Shown one piece after another: positions 1 through 7,293 of a DNA stretch of 13,986 nucleotides. The notes beneath the pieces are model-generated. The model had not been told where the DNA came from and made no database searches. It was given only the letters and a program-made list of their open reading frames with translations. The position numbers were made by a program, and so were the translations under genes. Source of the stretch: Thermoplasmata archaeon (GTDB lineage: Archaea > Thermoplasmatota > Thermoplasmata > SG8-5 > JAGLSY01); contig JAGLQE010000381.1 of assembly GCA_023137005.1 (NCBI GenBank), positions 1 through 13,986 of the forward strand. The letters run 5' to 3'. The stretch's first letter is position 1; each line of letters starts with the position of its first letter.

Positions 1-573
1 ATCTTTCTCAACATCGATGAGCATTTCTAAAGCATGTGTGGCTGTCATATACCTTGGCACGTGGGCCTGGATGTCCAAAAGTATGAGGGAATGCAATCCC
101 ATTTCCAGATTATCGGCTATCGCATCATAAAAGCTGGCTGGCTTGTAATCATCCTCCCAAAAGGGAATAGTGGTGATCTTGCCGAACTTGTATATCTGGA
201 GTCCGAGAAAACCCGGTACGGCATTGAGGGCTGACACCCCGGGAACGATAGAGGTCTCGATGCCCATGTCACGCGCCCTCAGAGTGAGATCAATATGGGT
301 GGTGGCTGACATCACATCTCCCGGAACAAGAAAGGCCGTATTCCGGGTCCTAGCTGATTCGAGGATGCTGTGGCCGTCCTCCACAGCCTTGCGGTCCAGA
401 AGCTCAATGGGCATACCATAGAGGGCTTCCAATCTCTCATGACTGGTTCCTGTAAGGAAAGCCGTGTACTCCTCCATAAAGAGCTTGTCACACCCCTTAA
501 TGGCCTCCAGACCTGCCAGTGTTATTCCCTTCTCGTCATGCAGCCCCAAACCGATAAATATCAAATTGCTCAT
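1..573 (-). CDS. dphB: Diphthine synthase (partial, C-terminus beyond window)
   Basis: S-adenosylmethionine-dependent methyltransferase that methylates the modified histidine of elongation factor 2 during diphthamide synthesis, in the cytoplasm. The 191 residues present start at an ATG (minus strand, 573-571) and run off the window edge in frame. Archaeal DphB is about 255-265 residues, so roughly the last quarter is missing. The N-terminus LIFIGLGLHDEKGITLAGLE (residues 4-23) is the typical first strand and SAM-binding start of the precorrin-methylase-like fold. GDVMSATTH (85-93) matches the family's GDPxxATTH motif, followed by GVSALNAVPGFLGLQIYKFG (112-131) and LLDIQ (165-169). It is divergent from trm5, with 10 bp between start codons, so its promoter must lie within the trm5 5' coding region; I see no strong TATA box there. 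Identification is firm. Confidence 0.93.
   Translation of the reverse strand, partial: MSNLIFIGLGLHDEKGITLAGLEAIKGCDKLFMEEYTAFLTGTSHERLEALYGMPIELLDRKAVEDGHSILESARTRNTAFLVPGDVMSATTHIDLTLRARDMGIETSIVPGVSALNAVPGFLGLQIYKFGKITTIPFWEDDYKPASFYDAIADNLEMGLHSLILLDIQAHVPRYMTATHALEMLIDVEKD
554..561 (+). promoter_or_regulatory. Probable TATA box of trm5
   Basis: ATAAATAT is centred 26.5 nt upstream of the ATG at 584, the distance expected for an archaeal leaderless transcript that starts at the first base of the start codon. The same 26.5-nt distance recurs for two other genes in this window (starts 6758 and, on the minus strand, 6634). The box lies inside the first codons of dphB on the opposite strand. 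Confidence 0.5.
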
Positions 574-583
574 GTCAACACCA

Positions 584-1606
584 ATGCTCTCTAAATGCGT
601 GGTCGTACCCAGGAGTAAAGGGGAGACCATACGTAAAAAGCTTTCAGAGGAAGGACTTCTAAGAAAGGACCTCCGCATCATGTCCCTGGAAGACGATATT
701 TATATTCCGATAGCTGTGGAGGCATATGATGACATTGAACTTTGTTTTCCCATAACGGAGATGGATTTTGAAGAGGTGGAGCAGATCAAGGGATACAAGG
801 AACTGGCCGATGTTCCAGAGCATCTGAAGGAGCTTCTGCCCACTTCATTCGATATGATCGGGGATATCTGCATCCTCAAGCTGGAGGAAGAGCTTCTGCC
901 CTATTCTCAAGAGATCGGGGAAGCCATCCTGAAGACGAACAACAACCTCAAAGTCGTGGCACTGGATGGAGGAGTGAAGGGCGAGTTCAGAACTCGCGAT
1001 CTAAAAATCATCGCAGGAGAAAAAAGGACCACGACCACACATAAGGAATATGGTCTCAGGTTCGAAATGGACGTGTCCAAAGTATATTTCTCACCCCGGC
1101 TGGCAAGGGAGAGAAAGAGAGTGGTGGATCTGATAGAGAATGAAAATGGGGAGACCATCCTAGACATGTTCGCGGGTGTGGGGCCCTTCTCCATCATGAT
1201 AGCCAGGCACTCGAATATCAAAGAAGTTCATGCCATAGATATCAACCCCGATGCTGTGGAGTATCTGGAAAAGAATATCAAGCTCAACAAAGTTGACAAT
1301 ATCTCCCATTATCTAGGGGATGCCAGGTCCGTGATATGCGAGATCCCCAATGCAGATCGGATCATCATGAACTTACCACACTCGGCCATTGACTTCCTTG
1401 GAACTGGCCTTGATGTGCTTCAACCAGGCGGAATTATTCATCTTTATTCGATAGTGGAGAATGAGGACCTACCCAAATTTTCAGAGAAGGTGGTGGAGAT
1501 GGCAAAGGGCTTTGGCCATGAAGTGAGAATCGAAGAGAAAAGAATGGTGCATACCTATTCTCCGACATCTGGATTGTATGTATTTGATCTTATTTCTCTA
1601 TTGTAA
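584..1606 (+). CDS. trm5: tRNA (guanine(37)-N1)-methyltransferase Trm5
   Basis: Methylates N1 of G37, next to the anticodon of tRNAs, using SAM; this prevents +1 frameshifting and in archaea is the first step towards wyosine. The protein has 340 residues. The N-terminal D1 domain begins CVVVPRSKGETIRKKL (residues 5-20), as in archaeal Trm5. VYFSPRLARER (167-177) includes the glutamate corresponding to the proposed general base of the family. Then follow SAM motif I DMFAGVGPFS (194-203), AIDINPDA (217-224) and the hallmark NLPHSAIDFL (263-272), the NPP-like catalytic loop. The frame is open further upstream into dphB, but the ATG at 584 is preferred: it fits the family N-terminus and lies 26.5 nt from a TATA box. 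The ATG at 572 is the alternative and would overlap the dphB start codon. Confidence 0.95.
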   Translation: MLSKCVVVPRSKGETIRKKLSEEGLLRKDLRIMSLEDDIYIPIAVEAYDDIELCFPITEMDFEEVEQIKGYKELADVPEHLKELLPTSFDMIGDICILKLEEELLPYSQEIGEAILKTNNNLKVVALDGGVKGEFRTRDLKIIAGEKRTTTTHKEYGLRFEMDVSKVYFSPRLARERKRVVDLIENENGETILDMFAGVGPFSIMIARHSNIKEVHAIDINPDAVEYLEKNIKLNKVDNISHYLGDARSVICEIPNADRIIMNLPHSAIDFLGTGLDVLQPGGIIHLYSIVENEDLPKFSEKVVEMAKGFGHEVRIEEKRMVHTYSPTSGLYVFDLISLL

Positions 1607-1680
1607 TAAGGTTTTCCGAGCCCAATTGGTCTCTCAAAATCAATCAAGATAATCAAAAATAATACCTAGCTAAGAACTAG

Positions 1681-1688
1681 TTTATATG
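1681..1688 (+). promoter_or_regulatory. Probable TATA box of the GWN-module secreted protein
   Basis: TTTATATG lies about 24 nt upstream of the ATG at 1708 and only about 17 nt upstream of the in-frame ATG at 1702. This favours 1708 as a leaderless start. The 95-bp gap after trm5 holds no convincing terminator hairpin. Confidence 0.5.
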
Positions 1689-1707
1689 CATAATGATTTG
1701 AATGTGT

Positions 1708-3273
1708 ATGTTAAAATCACCATCCTCCAAGACCAGGAGCAAGTTGCTGGATCTTATGATCATAATTCTATTCGTGCTTATACTCATCACGACGAACATC
1801 ATACCCTTAGGCTCATCCCTTTCCATATATGACCTGGATGAGGGCATTGACTGCGACACCCTCTGCGCTCCAGTGAATGACTCCACACCTCCAGTGTCCT
1901 CGGTGAACCCGATTGAACTGTACTGGATGGATAATGAGATCTTGGCCCTCACCGCGACCGACGATCATGCAGGGGTGGTTGCCATGGAACTCTGGTACTG
2001 CTATGAGGGTAATGACCCCATCCTCTTTGTGGTGGATGATCAGGAGCCATGGGAATGGAATTACACATGGCCAGCAGGTCAGGGAGAATATGGTTTCTTC
2101 ACCATCGCAATAGATTGCAGGGGGAATAGAGAAGCCGCACCCGAAACTCCGGATGTGGAAGCTGGCTATGACTTCCTGGAGCCTGTATCATGGGTGAATG
2201 AGCTCCCATATGACATGGAAAGCTTTGTTTTTGATATTGACATCACGGCCTATGATCAGGGTCCTTCGGGCATACGGAATGTTCAATTTTGGTATCGATA
2301 CTCTGATGATGGCATATCATGGAGCGAGTGGCTGATGGCCTGGGATGATTTTGAACCATCCAATGGCTGGGGCGGAGTGTTCCAAGCCCCGTATGATGAG
2401 GTGATGTATGAATTCTCTAGCAAAGCCGAGGATATGGCTGGGAACCTGGAGTCCATCGAGGAAATTAGAGATACATCTTACCAGGTCAGCCAATCCATAT
2501 GGTATTCGAATGAACATCCAGCGAATGGAACAAGCAGTGATAATGGCGCACAGACCATATCCATTGATCTGACAGGCATCGATCCAGAAAGTATTCATAT
2601 GTATGTGAATGGTCACTATGTCGATCATCAACTGACCATCATAACTGGCGGATGGAGGGTGTCGAGCTGGAATGATCACGGATTTGCCAATGATGTAGTT
2701 CATTGCAGGGTGACGGCCAGGAACTCGAACGGAGAGCGCCTTGAGCATAATTGGTCCTTCAGTGTCAGCTACAGCATCACCATCCCTCTGAACACAGGAT
2801 GGAATCTGATTTCCATCCCATTGATTTTACCAGACAATAACATAACCGAAGTGCTTTCCTCTATCAATGGCTCATGGACCAAGGTATTCTATTATGATGC
2901 CAGTGATGTTTATAGTCATTGGAGGCTCTATTCCACTACAAGACCGGATATATACAATGATCTGAGATATCTGGACCATGAAATGGGGTTCTGGATATAT
3001 TGCACCAGGATGGATAATCTGAGCATAAGTGGGTGTGCGCCTCAACATACTGTGATAGAATTGAGGAGCGGGTGGAACATGGTAGGATATCCCTCAATGA
3101 ACGAGATGACCGTTGCAGAGGCTCTGGCAGGAATTCAGGATCCAATGTTAGAGGTGTGTGATACACATTATCCCTATGATCTACGGGACCTTGCCGCTGA
3201 TGACATGATGGAGCCTGGCAAGGGTTACTGGGTATATGTTGATAGCCACGTTATATGGATCATAGACGGGTGA
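1708..3273 (+). CDS. Secreted Ig-like protein with two C-terminal GWN/GYWVYV modules
   Basis: Exported surface or secreted protein of 521 residues; biochemical role unknown. A basic N-terminus (KSPSSKTRSK) is followed by a hydrophobic stretch at about 15-36, read as a signal peptide. Two Ig/fibronectin-like repeats follow (about 60-150 and 160-250). They share the pattern of an acidic ITAxD-like strand, a WYCY/WYRY strand and a terminal xxDxxGNxE (AIDCRGNRE, AEDMAGNLE). A third beta-rich segment spans about 270-353. The C-terminus has two related modules: TGWNLISIPL (363-372) ending GFWIYC (427-432), and SGWNMVGYPS (454-463) ending GKGYWVYV (504-511). Such modules are frequent at the ends of archaeal secreted proteins, where their function is unclear. 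There is no C-terminal membrane anchor. An in-frame ATG at 1702 would add two residues. It appears monocistronic. Confidence 0.85.
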   Translation: MLKSPSSKTRSKLLDLMIIILFVLILITTNIIPLGSSLSIYDLDEGIDCDTLCAPVNDSTPPVSSVNPIELYWMDNEILALTATDDHAGVVAMELWYCYEGNDPILFVVDDQEPWEWNYTWPAGQGEYGFFTIAIDCRGNREAAPETPDVEAGYDFLEPVSWVNELPYDMESFVFDIDITAYDQGPSGIRNVQFWYRYSDDGISWSEWLMAWDDFEPSNGWGGVFQAPYDEVMYEFSSKAEDMAGNLESIEEIRDTSYQVSQSIWYSNEHPANGTSSDNGAQTISIDLTGIDPESIHMYVNGHYVDHQLTIITGGWRVSSWNDHGFANDVVHCRVTARNSNGERLEHNWSFSVSYSITIPLNTGWNLISIPLILPDNNITEVLSSINGSWTKVFYYDASDVYSHWRLYSTTRPDIYNDLRYLDHEMGFWIYCTRMDNLSISGCAPQHTVIELRSGWNMVGYPSMNEMTVAEALAGIQDPMLEVCDTHYPYDLRDLAADDMMEPGKGYWVYVDSHVIWIIDG

Positions 3274-3342
3274 TCGGGCCTGGCTAGCATCCAGAGCCTT
3301 TAGGGAAAAATAGTCTCATTATAGAGGCTTGGACGAATTGAC

Positions 3343-3369
3343 CCAGGAAAATTAAGGTATTTTTCCAGG
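3343..3369 (+). terminator. Possible hairpin terminator after the GWN-module gene
   Basis: The arms CCAGGAAAA and TTTTTCCAGG can pair around a short AT-rich loop with one internal mismatch, and the 3' arm is T-rich. It lies 70 bp after the stop codon at 3273 and upstream of the next promoter. It is a weak candidate, as no U-run follows the stem. Confidence 0.3.
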
Positions 3370-3396
3370 TTCCAACACTTGTATAATAAATAATTC

Positions 3397-3408
3397 TGAG
3401 CATGCTCA
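3397..3408. promoter_or_regulatory. Palindromic operator TGAGCATGCTCA, copy 1
   Basis: Perfect 12-bp palindrome, identical to the copies at 6709-6720 and 7294-7305. Its centre (3402.5) is 17 bp upstream of the weak TATA-like TCAAAATA (3416-3423) and 84.5 bp upstream of the ATG at 3487; the 84.5-bp distance is the same at copy 3. A better-looking AT-rich box (TATAATAAATAA, 3382-3393) lies upstream of the palindrome. If that were the true TATA, the site would instead sit between TATA and the start point, as for a repressor. Confidence 0.75.
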
Positions 3409-3474
3409 AAGTACTTCAAAATACATGATTCTAGGTACACAAGAACACCGTGATGGTTCAACAAATTACGGAAG

Positions 3475-3480
3475 GGAGGT
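3475..3480 (+). promoter_or_regulatory. Strong ribosome binding site of the small secreted protein
   Basis: GGAGGT, 6 nt before the ATG at 3487. It implies a leadered mRNA, unlike several leaderless neighbours, and fixes the start codon. Confidence 0.8.
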
Positions 3481-3486
3481 AACAAA

Positions 3487-3966
3487 ATGAAAAAAATAAT
3501 TAACATAGCACTGGTAACTTTGCTGGTGCTCGGCATGACAATGAGCTTTGCAGCAGGAGACGACCCGATCTATGAGGATGGTGTTCTCACAATGACCATG
3601 TATGAGGACGACAATAGTGCCCAGATTATCAGGATAAGCGATGGGGAGATCATCGAGAACGGTGCATCCCCTGATGTGATAATGATCATGAAGCTCAGGG
3701 ACAGTGATGATGGCTCTGGAATGAAATACATAGACATCACGACCAATGATGTGGGCGTTGAGGGAGATCCAGTAAATTTCCCGACCATGGTAGTCATCTA
3801 TCTATCTGGAGATCCTGACGAGGCCAATGTGAATCCCAATACGGTATTCTTCGACCTCCGTGGAGAACAGATAGATCCGGATGATATTCCTGATATAACG
3901 ATATACGATCTTCGTGGGGAGCAGATAGATCCAGACATAATCACTCCGATAGTGAGTCCATATTAA
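3487..3966 (+). CDS. Small exported acidic protein with duplicated DLRGEQIDPD peptide
   Basis: Unrecognised protein of 159 residues. MKKIIN followed by a hydrophobic core (7-19) and SFAAGDD is a classical signal peptide, probably cleaved near residue 22-23. No lipobox cysteine and no later membrane segment is visible, so it should be released or held non-covalently. The mature part is very acidic (Asp/Glu-rich) with alternating short beta-like strands. Near the C-terminus the decapeptide DLRGEQIDPD occurs twice (123-132 and 141-150), 18 residues apart, preceded by Phe or Tyr. The gene has a strong ribosome binding site and lies downstream of operator copy 1. It converges with the HTH-STAND-TPR gene, with 40 bp between stop codons. 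Role unknown; an exported ligand, signal or surface binding protein are all possible. Confidence 0.85.
   Translation: MKKIINIALVTLLVLGMTMSFAAGDDPIYEDGVLTMTMYEDDNSAQIIRISDGEIIENGASPDVIMIMKLRDSDDGSGMKYIDITTNDVGVEGDPVNFPTMVVIYLSGDPDEANVNPNTVFFDLRGEQIDPDDIPDITIYDLRGEQIDPDIITPIVSPY
3850..3936 (+). repeat. Tandem 54-bp-period repeat coding DLRGEQIDPD twice
   Basis: Copies at 3850-3882 and 3904-3936, each covering 11 codons. Over the ten DLRGEQIDPD codons there are six synonymous differences (Asp, Leu, Gly, Glu, Pro and Asp codons) and no amino-acid change. The first codon differs, Phe versus Tyr. Confidence 0.85.
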
Positions 3967-4006
3967 GGAGAGAATTGTCTGTATCAAAGATCCTCCCATC
4001 ATACTT

Positions 4007-6634
4007 TCAGGAGTGATCTGCGAGGCTGTCCAGTAAACGAACGGCCTCGTTTATTTTATTTTTATCCCCTGCATCAGTATAATAATCAAGAGCCATATTT
4101 ATCCTCTCTATGGCCCTCTCTGCTTTTCCCATGTTCTTGTAGATCATGCCAAATCGCAGATTCGCACGTGCCAGGCCATTATTGTCATTTATCTCTTTAA
4201 ACAACTGGATAGAAACGTTCATGGCCTCTGTGGCATCATCCCACCTTTCCATATAATTGTATACAACGGAATAGGTCATATAGACCGAGGCCAATCGCCT
4301 TTTCTCTCCCAATTTAAGGAAGATGTCCTTAGCCATGTCAAGATTATTCTTGGCAGCGATCAGGTCCGGCTTCTCGATATAGGAGGAGGCCAGGTTCAAC
4401 ATAGCGAAACCCAATATCCTGACATCACCGATGGACTCGGATATCTCGGCTGCCTTGGAATGATAGTGTATTGCTTTTTTGATATCCCTGATCTCAAAGG
4501 CACATACCCCCATCCCCGTGTACACCTTGGCCAGTTCATGCTGGTCATTCAATAGAAGAAAGAGCTCCAGAGCCTCGTCCTTGAATTTCAGGGCCATGTC
4601 ACAATTGCCCTCCAGGATGTAGACCCTGCCCTTGGCATTCAATGACCTTGCCAGAATCCTCTGGTCATCCATGTTCTTGGCTATCCGAACACATTCGCTG
4701 AACATATCCCGGGCCTTTTGATAATCCCTGCCCCTCTCATAGATGACGCCTTGCTGGTACATGGTTTCGGCTATTCCTTCATTATTTTCCAGCTCAATAT
4801 ATAGAGCCAGCGCATCCTTTATATCTGTAATTGATAGATCTGCTTCATCCCGTCTCAGATGTATCTTTCCGCGCCTCATGAAGGAATTGGCAATGACCTC
4901 TTTCGATACTGTGATATCAGTAAGTTCGATCAAGGTGTCAAAATGTTTTATCGCCCTATCCCATTCCCCCATGAATATCAAACTGTCACCCAGAAGTGAT
5001 ATTAACCTCACCTTATCCTCATCCTTCAATGTCAGGAGCTTATCCAATATGAGCTCTATATGGCCGCAAAGATCTGATGAGTAGCCACCCCCGATCAGGG
5101 TCTTACCATGCTCCACAGCCAGCTCCATGGCCAATTCCAATTGATCGGCCATGATACGATGGAAAATAGCCTCCATTATACTGGGTTGGTCATCCTGCTC
5201 TATATGGTACTCGGCGGCCTCGGAGTGGTTATGATGCAACTGCTTCTTTCTCTGGATCTTGTAAAGGTAATCCCTTATGATCTCATGGAGCCTGTAGGTT
5301 CCATTTGGCATCTCTTGGAGTACGCCTTTTGAAAGCAGGGACATCAGGATCCTGTGATGTGGCTCCAATGCGGCTTCCTCTACAGGGTATCTGAAAACTG
5401 CCATCCATTTTAGAAGCTCCCTTTCCTCATCCTCCAGATTGTTCAAGTACTCATCCAGAATGTATTTTTTAATGTTCTTTGACTGATTGATGGGTTTGCC
5501 CTCGCTCAATTCGATGAACAGTGGATGCCCCTTGGTGGATCTGAATAGATTGTCCAGGTTCTCCCTGCCTTGCCCGAGTTCCTCCAGAAGATCAGAGCAT
5601 TCTTCCTTGTCCAATCCGCCCAATTGAACTTCTTTCACCATGCCACTCACCGTGGCCTTTCCCCTATCGAAAAAGGTCGGAACAGACCTGCCTATGCAGA
5701 CCATCTTCCCCTTCCCATTGACCGATAGGATCTCAAATAGGAATTTGAAGAAGGTTATGATATCGTCATTGGCATTGTGGCAGTCATCAAATATCAAGAT
5801 CGCACCAGTCTTGCCCAATACCTTTTCAAGATGTACCTGAAGCTCGGCCATATCCTTCTCATTATTATCAGCGTAATATTCCAATTCCTTGAATTCCAGA
5901 TGTGAAAAGAAATCTCCCAGACTCTTCAGAATATTATTTATCCCCGTCCAGGGAAGGATCTTGAAAAAATGGACCGGGGGCTCTTTGTCCCATTCTTTCA
6001 TAGCCCTGGCCAGAAAGGTGGATTTTCCAATACCAGCTATTCCGGTTATGATGAGAGACTGAGGGGTCGGTGAACCATACCATTCCAGGATATCAGATAG
6101 TTCTTTCTCCCGACCAAAGAAGTATTTTGGTTCTACAAGACCACTTTGGTCGAAGGAATATTTCTTTTTCAGGGATTCCTTGCTATCCGATATCTTACCT
6201 ATATCCAGCTCGCTACCATTTAAATTCTTCAATATCTCCGTGATCGTGTGATCGTGAGGTAAGATATCTGGCACATCCTTGATGAGATGATGATCCCGGC
6301 TACCATCTGGATATATGATCTCTATGGAGGTCTCGGAAATGGTCTTGGCAATGCCTTTCGCCTTCTCTCGGCCTTTCAGGGTTAAAATGTAAATGTATCT
6401 CTTCTGCCTCAAGCCAAAAATATGAACCTTTCTTGCCTCGACCGTCCCTTCTTTTATGAGGGTATTCACCACCCTCGGGACATTCTGCCGAGATATTCCA
6501 ACACTATTGGCAATTCCCATCTGGGTCAAAGAGAAGGGAGCATCCCATGATTCACCATATTTATTCGGGATCGAATCTAGATAGACGAGCACCTTTTCCT
6601 TGATGGTGAGAAGGTTCTTTTTTTGTTTGACCAT
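4007..6634 (-). CDS. HTH-STAND NTPase-TPR transcriptional regulator
   Basis: Probable ATP-dependent signal-integrating transcription factor, 875 residues. A winged helix-turn-helix comes first (about 10-95): the recognition-helix region is SVGISRQNVPRVVNTLIKEG (44-63) and the wing runs to YILTLKGREKA (82-92). YFFGREKEL (171-179) opens the NTPase domain. The P-loop is GIAGIGKST (198-206), Walker B is ILIFDDC (279-285) and GHPLFI (369-374) is the GxP-type motif of STAND ATPases. YRLHEIIRDYL (447-457) belongs to the following winged-helix subdomain. The rest, about 500-875, consists of tetratricopeptide-like helical repeats. The layout resembles MalT and AfsR, but the DNA-binding domain is N-terminal. 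The start ATG lies 26.5 nt from a TATA box, so it is probably leaderless. It is divergent from the small winged-helix gene at 6758 and convergent with the secreted repeat protein. The inducer is unknown; TPRs often bind peptides or proteins. Confidence 0.9.
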   Translation of the reverse strand: MVKQKKNLLTIKEKVLVYLDSIPNKYGESWDAPFSLTQMGIANSVGISRQNVPRVVNTLIKEGTVEARKVHIFGLRQKRYIYILTLKGREKAKGIAKTISETSIEIIYPDGSRDHHLIKDVPDILPHDHTITEILKNLNGSELDIGKISDSKESLKKKYSFDQSGLVEPKYFFGREKELSDILEWYGSPTPQSLIITGIAGIGKSTFLARAMKEWDKEPPVHFFKILPWTGINNILKSLGDFFSHLEFKELEYYADNNEKDMAELQVHLEKVLGKTGAILIFDDCHNANDDIITFFKFLFEILSVNGKGKMVCIGRSVPTFFDRGKATVSGMVKEVQLGGLDKEECSDLLEELGQGRENLDNLFRSTKGHPLFIELSEGKPINQSKNIKKYILDEYLNNLEDEERELLKWMAVFRYPVEEAALEPHHRILMSLLSKGVLQEMPNGTYRLHEIIRDYLYKIQRKKQLHHNHSEAAEYHIEQDDQPSIMEAIFHRIMADQLELAMELAVEHGKTLIGGGYSSDLCGHIELILDKLLTLKDEDKVRLISLLGDSLIFMGEWDRAIKHFDTLIELTDITVSKEVIANSFMRRGKIHLRRDEADLSITDIKDALALYIELENNEGIAETMYQQGVIYERGRDYQKARDMFSECVRIAKNMDDQRILARSLNAKGRVYILEGNCDMALKFKDEALELFLLLNDQHELAKVYTGMGVCAFEIRDIKKAIHYHSKAAEISESIGDVRILGFAMLNLASSYIEKPDLIAAKNNLDMAKDIFLKLGEKRRLASVYMTYSVVYNYMERWDDATEAMNVSIQLFKEINDNNGLARANLRFGMIYKNMGKAERAIERINMALDYYTDAGDKNKINEAVRLLDSLADHS

Positions 6635-6656
6635 TATGGCCCAATCATTATCCAGG

Positions 6657-6664
6657 TATTAATC
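6657..6664 (-). promoter_or_regulatory. Probable TATA box of the STAND regulator
   Basis: GATTAATA on the minus strand, centred 26.5 nt upstream of the ATG at 6634. It mirrors the TATTAATA box of the divergent gene. Operator copy 2 lies 54 bp further upstream, so this promoter is not arranged like the three palindrome promoters. Confidence 0.5.
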
Positions 6665-6708
6665 TTTTTTCGATAATCAATGCATAGTACTTTTTGCTAT
6701 GGTAAAAA

Positions 6709-6720
6709 TGAGCATGCTCA
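6709..6720. promoter_or_regulatory. Palindromic operator TGAGCATGCTCA, copy 2
   Basis: Perfect palindrome in the 123-bp gap between the divergent STAND and winged-helix genes. Its centre (6714.5) is exactly 17 bp upstream of the TATA centre of the winged-helix gene and 43.5 bp upstream of its ATG. This position is directly upstream of BRE/TATA, typical of archaeal activator sites. Confidence 0.8.
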
Positions 6721-6727
6721 AAAAGGC

Positions 6728-6735
6728 TATTAATA
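6728..6735 (+). promoter_or_regulatory. Probable TATA box of the 99-residue winged-helix gene
   Basis: TATTAATA is centred 26.5 nt before the ATG at 6758. No Shine-Dalgarno sequence is visible, so the transcript is probably leaderless. Confidence 0.55.
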
Positions 6736-6757
6736 CTCGTAGATCACTTTTTGATAT

Positions 6758-7057
6758 ATGAACAATAACATAGAAGGTATAGGTTCACTGGAAAAACCAG
6801 TGGGTACTCTGAAGATCCTGGTTCACCTAAAAAAGCATGAGAAAGCGACCATAACTGGTTTGATCAAGGATGCGAACCTGAGTCAAAAGACAGCCTATTC
6901 CGCATTGAACAGGCTTCAAAGCAATGGCTTGATATATCAGACGGAGACCAATTCTTTCCCCTTGTGCAAATACTACCTGCTCACGGATAAAGGATGTGAG
7001 ATTGCCAAACACCTACAGATGGTGGCCTTTTTACTAGCCCAGGAATATGATGAATGA
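6758..7057 (+). CDS. Small winged helix-turn-helix DNA-binding protein
   Basis: A 99-residue single-domain regulator of the MarR/PadR-like winged-helix type, probably a dimeric DNA-binding protein. Predicted helix 1 covers about 16-27 (GTLKILVHLKKH). The turn and recognition helix are in ITGLIKDANLSQKTAYSALN (32-51) and RLQSNGLI (52-59). The wing is YQTETNSFPLCKYYLLTDKG (60-79), and the C-terminal helix (80-97) could serve for dimerisation. There is no separate ligand domain. Its promoter carries operator copy 2, so it may regulate itself or be controlled by the divergent STAND protein. Its targets cannot be read from the sequence; the three palindromes are the first candidates. A short hairpin followed by a T-run ends the gene. 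Confidence 0.85.
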   Translation: MNNNIEGIGSLEKPVGTLKILVHLKKHEKATITGLIKDANLSQKTAYSALNRLQSNGLIYQTETNSFPLCKYYLLTDKGCEIAKHLQMVAFLLAQEYDE

Positions 7058-7094
7058 TCTCCAAGCATAATATATGGTCGGTCCAGGTCAAGCT

Positions 7095-7117
7095 CTTCCC
7101 CCAGGAAGTCCTTTTTT
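7095..7117 (+). terminator. Probable terminator of the 99-residue winged-helix gene
   Basis: CTTCC-ccca-GGAAG hairpin (7095-7108) followed by a T6 run (7112-7117), 38 bp after the stop codon. The stem is only 5 bp, but the U-run is good for an archaeal terminator. Confidence 0.5.
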
Positions 7118-7126
7118 CCAGATTGC

Positions 7127-7140
7127 CAGATGATCATCTG
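7127..7140. promoter_or_regulatory. 14-bp perfect palindrome CAGATGATCATCTG
   Basis: Perfect inverted symmetry in the 7058-7383 gap, about 170 bp upstream of operator copy 3. It could be a protein-binding site. I found no second copy in the window, so its function is unassigned. Confidence 0.35.
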
Positions 7141-7293
7141 AATGAATATGTAAATAATAGACTATGACTCTACACCATGGTAGAAAGTGATATGCATATT
7201 AGCAAGGAATCTTTATTTTATCTGGATAGAGCTCTATAGCTTTTTCTGAGAATATGGAATATGATGCTCAATGGCCGTTTACCGTGGTATAAT

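Noticed and set aside
464..583. N-terminal extension of trm5 by 40 residues
   Set aside because: The extension is antisense to conserved dphB sequence and does not look like a Trm5 N-terminus; ATG 584 fits both the family and the TATA spacing.
2317..2748. 143-codon minus-strand reading frame
   Set aside because: It is antisense to the Ig-like/GWN secreted protein, whose repeat structure shows the true frame.
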